Below, one piece after another: positions 1 to 6,123 of a stretch of DNA of 10,543 nt. The position numbers were made by a program, and so were the translations under genes. Under the pieces are notes generated by a model that ran no database searches, was not told where the DNA came from, and was given only the letters and a program-made list of their open reading frames with translations. The stretch spans positions 658-11,200 of the forward strand of contig MGXL01000020.1 in the NCBI GenBank assembly GCA_001801365.1, read 5' to 3'. Origin of the DNA: Gammaproteobacteria bacterium RBG_16_57_12 (GTDB taxonomy: Bacteria; Pseudomonadota; Gammaproteobacteria; RBG-16-57-12). Numbering within the stretch: the first letter of the stretch is position 1; each line of letters begins with the position of its first letter.

Positions 1-279
1 CATACGGCGCAGCGAGGCCAGCAAGCGTCAGCCAAGACCAGCGCCTCCGGCGTGCTGGGGCTGGCCTCGGGGCGTTCCGGCACCGGACAGGTGGTCGCCA
101 CGACCGGGATACGCGGGCTGAATGAGGAGGAGCTGAAAAGCGCGAAATTCAATGAAGCCGAACTCAAGCGCGTCGAGGCCTGGTCGGTCAGCGCCGCCGA
201 GGCGCAGCAATTCGCGGCACAGGGCAAGCTGTCCGCCCGCCCCCTGGAATATCTGCCTGCACCGGCGGCGCAGCGCTAG
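1..279 (+). CDS. 3' part of a conserved hypothetical protein next to an M48 peptidase
   Basis: The frame is open from the first base of the window to a TAG at 277-279, so the gene begins upstream and only its last 92 residues are seen. The fragment starts with an Ala/Ser/Gly-rich stretch. A compact part follows with the signature ATTGIRGLNEEELKSA, then a helical, charged segment and a final region ending in LEYLP. I have an impression of similar 'GIRGL-x-E-x-L' proteins beside M48 peptidases in other Gammaproteobacteria, but I cannot name a family or function. The stop lies 9 bases before the M48 peptidase start, so the two genes are very probably co-transcribed and may act together in the cell envelope (inference). 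The upstream part, including any signal peptide or lipobox, is outside the window. Confidence 0.7.
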   Translation, partial: HTAQRGQQASAKTSASGVLGLASGRSGTGQVVATTGIRGLNEEELKSAKFNEAELKRVEAWSVSAAEAQQFAAQGKLSARPLEYLPAPAAQR

Positions 280-288
280 GAGTTTCTC

Positions 289-1164
289 ATGAAGATGGGC
301 ATACGTTACATGGTCTTGTTGGCGGCGCTGTGCGGTTTGAGCACGGCGCAGGGCTTCGATTTGAAGCAGGATCTGAAAAAGAAGCTCGAAGAGGCGAAAC
401 AAAAGGTTCAGCCGGCCGAGACGCCCTCCGATGCGGCGGCGCCGAGCGAGGCCCAGGCCCTGCTGGCGGATTTCTCGGTGGATGAGGAAATCAAAATCGG
501 CCGCCAGATTGCCGGCAATCTGCTCGGCGCCTCGCCCCTGGTGCCGGACGAGGCCTTGCAGGTCTATGTCAACAAGGTGGGGCGCTGGGTGGCTAGCCAG
601 AGCGAGCGCCCGGATCTGGCCTGGCATTTCGGCGTGATCGAGTCTGCCGACATCAACGCCTTCGCCATTCCAGGCGGTTATGTGTTTCTGACGCGGGGGC
701 TTTATCAGCGCTTGCGCAATGAGGCCGAGCTGGCCGGGGTGCTGGCCCATGAAGTGGCCCATGTCACCCGCAAACATCACCTCAAGATCCTGCAAAAAAG
801 CAAATTGCTCGATATCGGCGCCAAGGCGCTCGGCAGACAGGCCGGCGAGCATGACAGGCTGCGTAACCTGATCGGCAGCGGCGCGGAAGTGATGGCGCGC
901 TCGCTGGACAAGGACGCCGAATATGAGGCCGATCGCATGGGTGTGGTGCTGGCGGGACGGGCGGGGTACGATCCCTTCGGTCTGCCCGTGGTGCTGCAAC
1001 AGGTCGGCCAGGTCAAAAAGGACGACACGGCCGTCGCCCTGCTGTTCAAAACCCACCCGCACCCGGATGCGCGGCTGGGCCAGCTGGACCTGGCGATCGG
1101 CCAGCGGTTCGATGATCTGTCGGGCCCCACGCTTGAGTCACGCCTTTATCGCCTCAGACCTTGA
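289..1164 (+). CDS. Secreted M48 family zinc metallopeptidase
   Basis: Product of 291 residues. An N-terminal hydrophobic segment (residues 4-20, ending near STAQG) looks like a Sec signal peptide. The Cys at 15 lacks a proper lipobox, so a soluble periplasmic protein is more likely than a lipoprotein. The M48 fold is shown by the zinc motif HEVAH at 154-158 (catalytic Glu155), the EYEAD motif at 211-215 carrying the third zinc ligand and a conserved Asp, and THPHPDARL at about 255-263, the position of the conserved His-Pro near the active site in BepA/LoiP-type enzymes. AFAIPGGYVF (124-133) is the usual strand before the active-site helix. No TPR domain follows, so it is shorter than BepA. 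The ATG has a good ribosome site (AGGAG, 7 bases upstream). A role in outer-membrane or periplasmic protein quality control is inferred from the family; the substrate is unknown. Confidence 0.93.
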   Translation: MKMGIRYMVLLAALCGLSTAQGFDLKQDLKKKLEEAKQKVQPAETPSDAAAPSEAQALLADFSVDEEIKIGRQIAGNLLGASPLVPDEALQVYVNKVGRWVASQSERPDLAWHFGVIESADINAFAIPGGYVFLTRGLYQRLRNEAELAGVLAHEVAHVTRKHHLKILQKSKLLDIGAKALGRQAGEHDRLRNLIGSGAEVMARSLDKDAEYEADRMGVVLAGRAGYDPFGLPVVLQQVGQVKKDDTAVALLFKTHPHPDARLGQLDLAIGQRFDDLSGPTLESRLYRLRP

Positions 1165-1198
1165 TTAGCCAGGAACCTATAAAAACCTACTAATCTAC

Positions 1199-1226
1199 TA
1201 GACAACTCCTCTGGACATGCTACAGT
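1199..1226 (+). promoter_or_regulatory. Candidate promoter for the small membrane protein gene
   Basis: TAGACA at 1199-1204 (5 of 6 to the sigma-70 -35) is followed after 16 bases by TACAGT at 1221-1226, which carries an extended -10 TGC. The start would fall near 1233 and give a leader of about 107 bases before the 1340 ATG. It lies after the M48 gene, where no clear terminator is seen, so read-through from upstream is also possible. Confidence 0.4.
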
Positions 1227-1238
1227 GTACGGGTGGCC

Positions 1239-1314
1239 AGTTGGCCATAAACCAGTTATCCGGGGCGCACGATTTCAGACACTTTTCGAGGTTGCAGAAA
1301 TCGGCAGCATCCGG
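1239..1314 (+). other. Leader with inverted repeats before the small membrane protein gene
   Basis: The presumed 5' leader holds a repeated palindromic hexamer TGGCCA. It also has perfect 7-base arms, CGATTTC (1270-1276) and GAAATCG (1297-1303), with a 20-base loop, flanked on both sides by CCGG-containing repeats (TATCCGGGG and CATCCGGGA) that could pair as an outer stem. It does not match any riboswitch class I can recognise. A regulatory leader is a suggestion only. Confidence 0.3.
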
Positions 1315-1339
1315 GAATTAGTAATGTTGAGAGAGGAAA

Positions 1340-1450
1340 ATGATGATGGAAAACAAGATAAACCGCCTGTTGAGTTCGGCCCTGCTCATTTCATTCTGCG
1401 GCATCGGTGTATGGGTGGCTTTCGCCGCTCTCTATAATGCCCTTGCTTAG
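1340..1450 (+). CDS. Small single-pass membrane protein (36 residues), unrecognised
   Basis: An ORF of 36 codons begins with three consecutive ATGs (1340, 1343, 1346) and ends at TAG 1448-1450. GAGAGG at 1331-1336 is a plausible ribosome site and is best spaced (6-9 bases) for the second or third ATG. The peptide has a short polar, positively charged N-terminus (ENKINR), then one hydrophobic segment of about 25 residues (LLSSALLISFCG, then IGVWVAFAALY), and almost no C-terminal tail (NALA). This is the pattern of small inner-membrane proteins that modulate larger complexes, such as CydX- or MgrB-like peptides, although the sequence matches neither. A strong intrinsic terminator follows 41 bases later, so the transcript appears dedicated to this gene. 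Function unknown. The combination of ribosome site, transmembrane segment and terminator makes it a likely real gene. Confidence 0.62.
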   Translation: MMMENKINRLLSSALLISFCGIGVWVAFAALYNALA

Positions 1451-1491
1451 ATACATTTTCTTGCCATAATTTTGTGTTGCCGGAGTTAGCA

Positions 1492-1526
1492 GGCATTGCC
1501 CCAGCTGGTGGGGCAACGCCTTTTTT
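1492..1526 (+). terminator. Rho-independent terminator after the small membrane protein gene
   Basis: The arms at 1492-1502 and 1510-1520 pair over 11 positions with one A/C mismatch, and include TTGCCCC opposite GGGGCAA. The loop has 7 bases and a run of six T follows at 1521-1526. This is a textbook plus-strand terminator. Confidence 0.9.
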
Positions 1527-1678
1527 GTCATTATTTTTTACACTTTGGTAAGAATCAAAAAAGCAGCTGCCTATAAATGGTTATATATCGCAATAAAAAC
1601 ATTATGTTGCGTAAGCGTGCATAAATCTTGCTATCCTTTAATTGAGTAAGGTTGTCAAATTTTCATTCAAGGTGAGTT
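1527..1678 (+). promoter_or_regulatory. AT-rich promoter region of the DUF3135 gene
   Basis: This 152-base gap is much richer in A and T than its surroundings and lies between a terminator and a start codon. Several -10-like hexamers occur: TATAAA at 1572-1577, and TATCCT at 1632-1637 preceded by TGC. None has a convincing -35 at 16-18 bases, so the start site cannot be fixed. The drop in GC alone suggests a promoter or a nucleoid-protein binding region. Confidence 0.35.
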
Positions 1679-2041
1679 ATGCAAACGGGAAGCAAGGTCG
1701 AGCTTGATTTGGAAGGCCTGGCGGCATTGGCTAAGGATGATGAAGCCGCGTTTGAGGCGCAGCGCAATCTGATATTGCAAGATTACCTGCAATCCCTGCC
1801 CGAGGAACGCCGGGTGCGCCTGGAACGTCTGCAATGGCGTATCGATATGGAACGTAGTCTGGCGCCGAACCCCATGGCGGCCTGTGTCAAATTGAGCCGG
1901 ATGATGTGGGACTCGGTAGTGGGGGACGACGGTCTGCTGCCGGCGATCTCGGGCTTGCAGCAACCGCTGGCTGTCCTACCCCGGAAGGCAGCCCAGTCCG
2001 CCAGGATTATCCCTTTTCGTTCACGTGTTCCACAACAGTAG
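1679..2041 (+). CDS. DUF3135 family protein
   Basis: Product of 120 residues with an AAGGTGAG ribosome site just upstream of the ATG. It follows the DUF3135 pattern as I know it: an N-terminal LEGLAALAKDDEAAFEAQR segment, a central LPEERRVRLERLQWRID block (about 40-56), then the signature NPMAACVKLSRMMWDS (about 64-79), in which Asn-Pro, the Cys and the RMM-Asp are typical. The C-terminal 40 residues are weakly conserved and basic (RKAAQSARIIPFRSR). No signal peptide or membrane segment, so it is probably a small cytoplasmic helical protein. The function of the family is unknown. The gene converges on the DUF1249 gene with only 12 bases between the stop codons, and stands alone on its strand with its own AT-rich promoter region. 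Confidence 0.85.
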   Translation: MQTGSKVELDLEGLAALAKDDEAAFEAQRNLILQDYLQSLPEERRVRLERLQWRIDMERSLAPNPMAACVKLSRMMWDSVVGDDGLLPAISGLQQPLAVLPRKAAQSARIIPFRSRVPQQ

Positions 2042-2053
2042 TTATACCGAGCA

Positions 2054-2488
2054 TCAGCCAGACAAGCTGGCGGGCAATCGCCGTCCTTGCCGCAGGCAAT
2101 AGTCCAGCCATTCGTACAATAACCGATTGACCTGATGCTTCTCGTCCGGCTGATGCATGCGCGGATTGGGATAGTCATAATCCGGTTGTATATATTTGTT
2201 GTTCTGATAGCTCTGGACTTCCGCAACACCGGCATCGTGATAGAGGCGTATGCCCATTTCCAGGTCAGGGATCAACGGGGCTGCTGCGGGCATCCGGATG
2301 GTGAGCAGCAGGATGGTGGTGTACTTGTGCCGTTCCAGGATCCTGAAACCAATCTGTGAGCCAATGGCATAACAGGCGCCGGTAGGGGCGTCCTGCATGT
2401 TGCACAGCAGATGCTGCAGGCGTGCGTAGATGCCTTCGTACAGGCAGGTCTGATTATGGAAATATTCTTTGGTGATGCGTGCCAGCAT
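2054..2488 (-). CDS. yqiB: DUF1249 family protein, YqiB-like
   Basis: Product of 144 residues that aligns along its length with E. coli YqiB. Shared features are an N-terminal 'LYEG-x-YARLQHLL' segment, a central RHKYTTILLLTI strand, MGIRLYHDAGVAEVQS (about 78-93), a Tyr-Asp-Tyr-Pro motif, and the hallmark MHQPDEKHQVNRLLYEWLDYCL near 110-131. E. coli YqiB is about 140 residues, so the gene is full length. The ATG at 2488 is the only sensible start because the frame closes 13 codons upstream at the fliA stop; no clear ribosome site precedes it. It follows fliA on the same strand after a 39-base gap, so it is probably read from the fliA transcript. The molecular function is not known and no link to motility should be assumed from position alone. 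Confidence 0.88.
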   Translation of the reverse strand: MLARITKEYFHNQTCLYEGIYARLQHLLCNMQDAPTGACYAIGSQIGFRILERHKYTTILLLTIRMPAAAPLIPDLEMGIRLYHDAGVAEVQSYQNNKYIQPDYDYPNPRMHQPDEKHQVNRLLYEWLDYCLRQGRRLPASLSG

Positions 2489-2527
2489 GGGTGTATTAAC
2501 GGCAACGACGCCGAAGGCTTTACGGGC

Positions 2528-3250
2528 TCAATAATCCGCCAGCCGGGACCGGAGTCTGATCAAGGCCTGGCTCAGCAACTGGCTGATCCGCGACTCGCTC
2601 ACACGCAGTACCTCGCCGATCTCCCGCAGATTAAGCTCCTTGGCGTAATACAGGGTGACGACCAGCTTCTCCCGTTCCGGCAGCTGGCTGATGGCATTCC
2701 CGACCGTTCTTTTCAAGTCATCGTTCTGGATGGCTTCCATCGGTCCAGCGATATGATGAGGGTGCTCATGGAGATCGTGATCCGAGTCTTCCTCTTTGGT
2801 GAAGGTCTCATCGAAGTTGAGCATTTTCGAACTGCTGGAGTCCAGGAGGATCTTGTAATATTCATCCAGGGAGATGTTGAGCGCCTTGGCGATCTCGTCA
2901 TCGCGGGCGTCGCGGCCAGTGCGGTTTTCGATGGTCCGGACGGCCTCCATCACTTCGCGGGCCTTGCGATGCACTGACTTCGGCGCCCAGTCGTTTTTGC
3001 GCAGCTCGTCCAGCATGGCCCCGCGTATCCGGATGCCGGCATAGGTTTCAAAACTGGCGCCTTGCGTGGAATCGTAATTGCGTGCGGCCTCCAGCAGCCC
3101 GATCATGCCGGCCTGGATCAGGTCATCCGCCAGTACCGAGGCCGGCAGACGTGCGCCAAGGTGATAGGCAATGCGCTTTACCAGCGGGGCGTGGCGTTTG
3201 AGCAGTTCATCAAAGTTGTTCTGTTTGGCGGTGCTGGCGTACATGGTCAT
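2528..3250 (-). CDS. fliA: Flagellar sigma factor FliA (sigma-28)
   Basis: Product of 240 residues, the usual FliA size. It directs RNA polymerase to late flagellar, motor and chemotaxis promoters and is normally held by the anti-sigma factor FlgM. Region 2 contains DDLIQAGMIGLLEAARNYD (42-60) and GASFETYAGIRIRGAMLDEL (64-83). The linker DWAPKSVHRKAREV (87-100) matches the Pseudomonas-type DWAPRSVHR, with Lys at position 91. Region 3 follows (TGRDARDDEIAKAL, 111-124). Region 4 has LPEREKLVVTLYYAKELNLREIGEVL with the helix-turn-helix SESRISQLLSQAL (218-230). The stretch 150-168 is acidic and His-rich (EEDSDHDLHEHPHH). Start at ATG 3250 or, two codons on, ATG 3244; neither has a strong ribosome site. 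It lies between recR and yqiB, not behind flhF-fleN as in Pseudomonas or Vibrio. The motAB genes in this window carry a matching promoter. Confidence 0.96.
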   Translation of the reverse strand: MTMYASTAKQNNFDELLKRHAPLVKRIAYHLGARLPASVLADDLIQAGMIGLLEAARNYDSTQGASFETYAGIRIRGAMLDELRKNDWAPKSVHRKAREVMEAVRTIENRTGRDARDDEIAKALNISLDEYYKILLDSSSSKMLNFDETFTKEEDSDHDLHEHPHHIAGPMEAIQNDDLKRTVGNAISQLPEREKLVVTLYYAKELNLREIGEVLRVSESRISQLLSQALIRLRSRLADY

Positions 3251-3262
3251 CCAAGTATGATG

Positions 3263-3305
3263 TGCGCAATGCGCAAAGTATAGCGAGTGTCAGAGTAAAA
3301 AATCA
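3263..3305 (-). promoter_or_regulatory. Candidate fliA promoter with a repeated TGCGCA palindrome
   Basis: On the minus strand TATACT (3282-3277) is a good -10 hexamer 26 bases before the fliA ATG. The -35 side (around 3300-3306, CTGATT/TGATTT) is weak, which fits an activator-dependent promoter. Two copies of the palindrome TGCGCA (3263-3268 and 3270-3275) sit one base apart just downstream of the -10, around the expected start of transcription, and could form an operator. No clear sigma-54 or sigma-28 site was found here. Confidence 0.35.
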
Positions 3306-3356
3306 GCTTGATGACAATGGCCGGTATCGATATTGCCCGCCACCGGTTAAAAGCTC

Positions 3357-3953
3357 TTAGATTTCACGCTTACCCTGGAATGCCCTCGACAGGGTTTCAC
3401 TGTCCACATACTCCAGTTCGCCCCCGAGCGGCACACCGAAGGCGATGCGTGTCGCCTTGATTTTTTTTGCCTGCGCCAGTTGCGCAATATAATGTGCGGT
3501 GGCCTCTCCTTCAACCGTAGGGTTGGTGGCCAAAATGATTTCCTCGATCCCGCCCTGCGCCAGACGATCCGCCAGTATGTCCAGGCCGATATCTTCGGGC
3601 CCAATTCCATCCAGCGGCGACAGATGGCCCAGCAGGACAAAATAGCGGCCCTGAAAGCCGGTGGCCTGGTCGATGGCGTAGACATCGGCCGGAGTCTCGA
3701 CGATACACAGATGCTGGCGATTGCGTTTGGGGTTGGCGCAGAGGGCGCAGAGTTCTGATTCACAGAGGGTGCGGCATTCGCGGCAATGGCCGACTTTATC
3801 CATGGCCTCAACCAGTGAGGCGGCCAGATGCCTGGCTCCTGCACGATCCCGTTCCAGCAGATAAAAGGCCATGCGTTGTGCCGACTTGGGTCCCACGCCC
3901 GGCAGGTGGCGCAGATCGGCAATCAGGCGGCTGATCAGAGGTGACAGACTCAT
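3357..3953 (-). CDS. recR: Recombination mediator protein RecR
   Basis: RecR works with RecO (and RecF) to load RecA on SSB-coated DNA during gap repair. Residues 19-27 (GVGPKSAQR) form the helix-hairpin-helix. The zinc finger is Cys57, Cys60, Cys69, Cys72 (CREC, 8 residues, CALC) at the same positions as in E. coli. A Toprim domain follows ([11 protein letters not shown], then [22 protein letters not shown]), and the end carries the conserved [20 protein letters not shown]. The ATG at 3953 is chosen because [10 protein letters not shown] aligns residue for residue with the E. coli N-terminus. A TTG at 3962, overlapping the ybaB stop, would add only three residues and has no better ribosome site. 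The protein is 198 residues against 201 in E. coli. It follows ybaB after 5 bases, a conserved operon. Confidence 0.97.
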   Translation of the reverse strand: MSLSPLISRLIADLRHLPGVGPKSAQRMAFYLLERDRAGARHLAASLVEAMDKVGHCRECRTLCESELCALCANPKRNRQHLCIVETPADVYAIDQATGFQGRYFVLLGHLSPLDGIGPEDIGLDILADRLAQGGIEEIILATNPTVEGEATAHYIAQLAQAKKIKATRIAFGVPLGGELEYVDSETLSRAFQGKREI

Positions 3954-3958
3954 CTCGA

Positions 3959-4282
3959 TCAAAACGGGAGCTTGAAACCCGGGGGCAGGTTGAGGCCGGA
4001 GCTCATGCCCGCCATGCGCGTCTTGCTGGTGGTTTCCACCTGGCGTACGGCATCGTTGACGGCGGCGGCCAACAGGTCTTCCAGCATTTCCTTGTCTTCC
4101 TGCAGCAGGCTGTTTTCGATCTCGACACGCTTTACCTCATGACGGCCGGTCATCAAAACCTTGACCATGCCGGCGCCCGACTGACCGGTGACCTCCATAT
4201 TGGCAATCTCGTCCTGGAGTTTCTGCATGTTGGCCTGCATTTGCTGGGCCTGCTTCATCAATTGATTAATCTGATTTTTCAT
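3959..4282 (-). CDS. ybaB: Nucleoid-associated protein, YbaB/EbfC family
   Basis: Product of 107 residues. It is a small dimeric DNA-binding protein linked to nucleoid organisation, and ybaB is usually encoded between dnaX and recR. The N-terminal helix [16 protein letters not shown] (5-20) and [21 protein letters not shown], the central RRVEI-type block ([22 protein letters not shown]) and the C-terminal [14 protein letters not shown] all match E. coli YbaB closely. The ATG has a good ribosome site (GAGAGG, 7 bases upstream on the minus strand). The stop lies 5 bases before the recR ATG, so translation is likely coupled. Confidence 0.96.
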   Translation of the reverse strand: MKNQINQLMKQAQQMQANMQKLQDEIANMEVTGQSGAGMVKVLMTGRHEVKRVEIENSLLQEDKEMLEDLLAAAVNDAVRQVETTSKTRMAGMSSGLNLPPGFKLPF

Positions 4283-4332
4283 GGATACCTCTCGAAGGTT
4301 GTGTCAACGGGCGCCTGGTGACAGTGCAAGGC

Positions 4333-4338
4333 ATTATA
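4333..4338 (-). promoter_or_regulatory. Candidate -10 element for ybaB-recR
   Basis: The 80-base gap between dnaX and ybaB contains a perfect TATAAT on the minus strand (4338-4333). It would start a transcript near 4326 with a leader of about 44 bases to the ybaB ATG. No good -35 is seen at 16-18 bases, so this is a supplementary promoter at best; read-through from dnaX is expected, since no terminator hairpin with a T run is visible in the gap. Confidence 0.35.
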
Positions 4339-4362
4339 TCGCGGATCAAATTCACATGCCGT

Positions 4363-5934
4363 TTATTCAGACGGACGTATGGATCCGGTATTGAGTTCGG
4401 CATCAAAGGTGCTGATCAGGGATTGAATGTTCTGATCAGTGGTGAAGGATTCGATGGCGGCCTGTTGCCGTTCATCCCGTTGCCGTTCCTGACGCAAGGC
4501 GGGGGTTTCCTGCGCCGGGGTTTCAAGCGTGATTTCCAGCCGTGCCTGGGTACCGAAGTGCGAACGCAGGGCCTGCTGGAGCTTGGCCTGGCGCTCCTTG
4601 CTCAACAGATGTGCGTGTTCCGGCCCCAGCACCAGATGAATAAGGTTGTCATCAAGCTGTTTTACCGCGGAATTGAGGGCGAGCTGCTGCGCCAGTCCGC
4701 TCAGCTTGAGCCGGGCGACCGTATCGGCCCAGTCCTGACCGCCCGCCTTGGGTTTGTCCGGGGCGGTGGCAGGGACAGGCGCTACAGCCGGCGCGGAATT
4801 CTGACGGGCGGTTGATGTGACCACCGCTGTTGTGACACGGCTCTTCTCCATTTCCGGGCGGAAGGCCAGCATGCGCAGCATGGTCATTTCAAAACCGACG
4901 CGCGGGTCGGGCGCCAGGGTTAAATCGCGCCGGCCCAGCAGGGCGATCTGGTAATAAAGCTGGATATCCTCGCGGGAGATGAGCTTGGCCAGTTGCTCAA
5001 TTCTCTGCTGATGTGCCACCGTGTTATCCAATGCTGCAGGTGTAATCTGTGCCAGGGCGATGGCATGGAGGGCGGACACCAGATCTGCCAGCACACCGTG
5101 ATAATCCGGCACCTGTTCCGCCAGCCGGTGTGTGTGGGACATCAGCGTTATGCTGTCACCCTGAGCCAGGGCTTCCAGCAGATCGTAGATGTGGCCCTGA
5201 TCGATCGTGCCCAGCATGGCGTGGACTTCACGTTCCTTCAGCGCCCCACCACCATAGGCGATGGCCTGGTCCAGCAGGCTGAGGGCATCGCGCATACTGC
5301 CGTCGGCGACCCGCGCAATCTGGATTACGGCGGGTGCTTCAAAGGCAATGCCTTCACGGGTCAGGATATGTTCGAGATGCCGGGTGATCTGTTCCAGCGG
5401 CAGCCGCTTGAGGTTGAACTGCAAACAGCGCGACAGGATGGTGACCGGCAGGCGTTGCGGATCCGTGGTGGCCAGCAGGAATTTGACATGGGGCGGCGGC
5501 TCTTCCAGGGTCTTGAGCAGGGCGTTGAAGCTGTGGGCGGACAGCATGTGCACTTCGTCGATCAGATAGACCTTATAGCGGCCGCGGGTCGGTGCATATT
5601 GCACGTTTTCCAGCAGTTCGCGCGTGTCTTCCACCTTGGTGCGCGAGGCGGCATCCACCTCGATCAGATCGACGAAACGGCCGTCATCGATTTCACGGCA
5701 CGAAGAACATGTCCCGCAGGGGGTGGAGCTGACGCCGGTTTCGCAATTCAGTGATTTGGCCAGGATGCGCGCGATCGTGGTCTTGCCCACGCCGCGGGTG
5801 CCGGTGAACAGAAAGGCATGATGCAGCCGCTCGTTGTCCAGCGCATTGATCAGCGCGCGCAGGACGTGTTCCTGCCCGACCATTTCTTTGAAGGAGTGCG
5901 GCCGCCATTTGCGGGCCAGGACCTGATAACTCAT
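4363..5934 (-). CDS. dnaX: DNA polymerase III tau subunit (clamp loader)
   Basis: Product of 523 residues from the canonical start MSYQVLARKWRP (ATG 5934); the nine extra upstream codons are not family-like. It is the ATPase of the clamp loader that places the beta sliding clamp on primed DNA, and its C-terminus tethers polymerase and DnaB. Visible are Walker A GTRGVGKT (45-52), the zinc module Cys64, Cys73, Cys76, Cys79, Walker B DEVH (126-129) and sensor SRC (168-170). Domains II-III run to about 370, then a Pro/Ala-rich linker. The tau C-terminal domain extends from about 400 (WADTVARLKLSGLAQQLALN) to the end, FDAELNTGSIRPSE. It is shorter than E. coli tau (643), and no A-rich slippery site for gamma production is seen. 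No ribosome site precedes the ATG. It lies between ffs and ybaB in the conserved order. Confidence 0.97.
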   Translation of the reverse strand: MSYQVLARKWRPHSFKEMVGQEHVLRALINALDNERLHHAFLFTGTRGVGKTTIARILAKSLNCETGVSSTPCGTCSSCREIDDGRFVDLIEVDAASRTKVEDTRELLENVQYAPTRGRYKVYLIDEVHMLSAHSFNALLKTLEEPPPHVKFLLATTDPQRLPVTILSRCLQFNLKRLPLEQITRHLEHILTREGIAFEAPAVIQIARVADGSMRDALSLLDQAIAYGGGALKEREVHAMLGTIDQGHIYDLLEALAQGDSITLMSHTHRLAEQVPDYHGVLADLVSALHAIALAQITPAALDNTVAHQQRIEQLAKLISREDIQLYYQIALLGRRDLTLAPDPRVGFEMTMLRMLAFRPEMEKSRVTTAVVTSTARQNSAPAVAPVPATAPDKPKAGGQDWADTVARLKLSGLAQQLALNSAVKQLDDNLIHLVLGPEHAHLLSKERQAKLQQALRSHFGTQARLEITLETPAQETPALRQERQRDERQQAAIESFTTDQNIQSLISTFDAELNTGSIRPSE

Positions 5935-5942
5935 AGCGGCCA

Positions 5943-5948
5943 AGTATA
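5943..5948 (-). promoter_or_regulatory. Candidate -10 element of dnaX (leaderless start)
   Basis: TATACT on the minus strand ends 8 bases before the dnaX ATG, so initiation 6-8 bases downstream would begin the mRNA at or within two bases of the start codon. The -35 side is poor at every usual spacing. With no Shine-Dalgarno before the ATG, the arrangement fits a leaderless or nearly leaderless transcript. Confidence 0.35.
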
Positions 5949-6002
5949 GCGTGGTTTGCACGGTGGCGGACAGGGCTATTTAACCCGTCTAAATATGGAG
6001 GC

Positions 6003-6108
6003 GGCCTGTGCCAGCGACACCTCGGCGCCCGAGTCCACTGTTACCGCTGCTCCCTTCCGGGCCTGACGGGGTTCACAGCTTGTCGTCGCGAGGGAACCGG
6101 CACAAGCC
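6003..6108 (-). ncRNA. ffs: Signal recognition particle RNA (4.5S RNA)
   Basis: The minus strand carries the universal SRP apical hairpin: CAGGCCCGGAAGGGAGCAGC, with the GGAA tetraloop and the asymmetric CAGG/AGCAGC internal loop that binds Ffh (plus coordinates about 6047-6066). The ends close as a long helix: GGCTTGTGCC at the 5' side pairs with GGCACAGGCC at the 3' side with a single G-U pair, which sets the boundaries to within a few bases. The length of about 106 fits the small bacterial SRP RNA lacking the Alu domain (E. coli 114). It guides FtsY/Ffh-dependent targeting of membrane proteins. It lies directly before dnaX, as in many Gammaproteobacteria. No T-run terminator separates it from dnaX. 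Confidence 0.95.
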
Positions 6109-6117
6109 ACCATTGAA

Positions 6118-6123
6118 CTAATA
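6118..6123 (-). promoter_or_regulatory. Candidate -10 element of ffs
   Basis: TATTAG on the minus strand lies 9 bases before the 5' end of the SRP RNA inferred from helix pairing, the right distance for a -10 hexamer. The region 17-19 bases upstream (GAAACT/TGAAAC) is a weak -35. Confidence 0.4.

Noticed and set aside
28..1062. Long minus-strand open frame (344 codons) opposite the M48 peptidase
   Set aside because: The plus strand has a clear zinc-peptidase with signal peptide and ribosome site. The minus frame has no family features and reflects GC-rich antisense codon structure.
1248..1277. Possible sigma-28 promoter (TAAACCAG with 11 bases to a CGAT-containing block) before the small gene
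   Set aside because: Only about half of the consensus positions match, and the CGAT is out of register at the correct spacing.
1225..1437. 70-codon plus-strand frame overlapping the small membrane protein
   Set aside because: It has no ribosome site and a non-descript product, while the 36-codon frame in the other register has a ribosome site, a transmembrane segment and a terminator.
1551..1576. GCCTATAA (7 of 8 to the sigma-28 -10) before the DUF3135 gene
   Set aside because: The sequence 11-12 bases upstream does not contain a TAAAG-like -35, and the region is AT-rich enough for chance matches.
3954..3962. TTG start of recR overlapping the ybaB stop
   Set aside because: The ATG at 3953 aligns exactly with the E. 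coli RecR N-terminus; the TTG adds three non-conserved residues.
4993..5754. Plus-strand open frame of 253 codons within dnaX
   Set aside because: It is antisense to the conserved ATPase domain of DnaX and its product has no recognisable motif.
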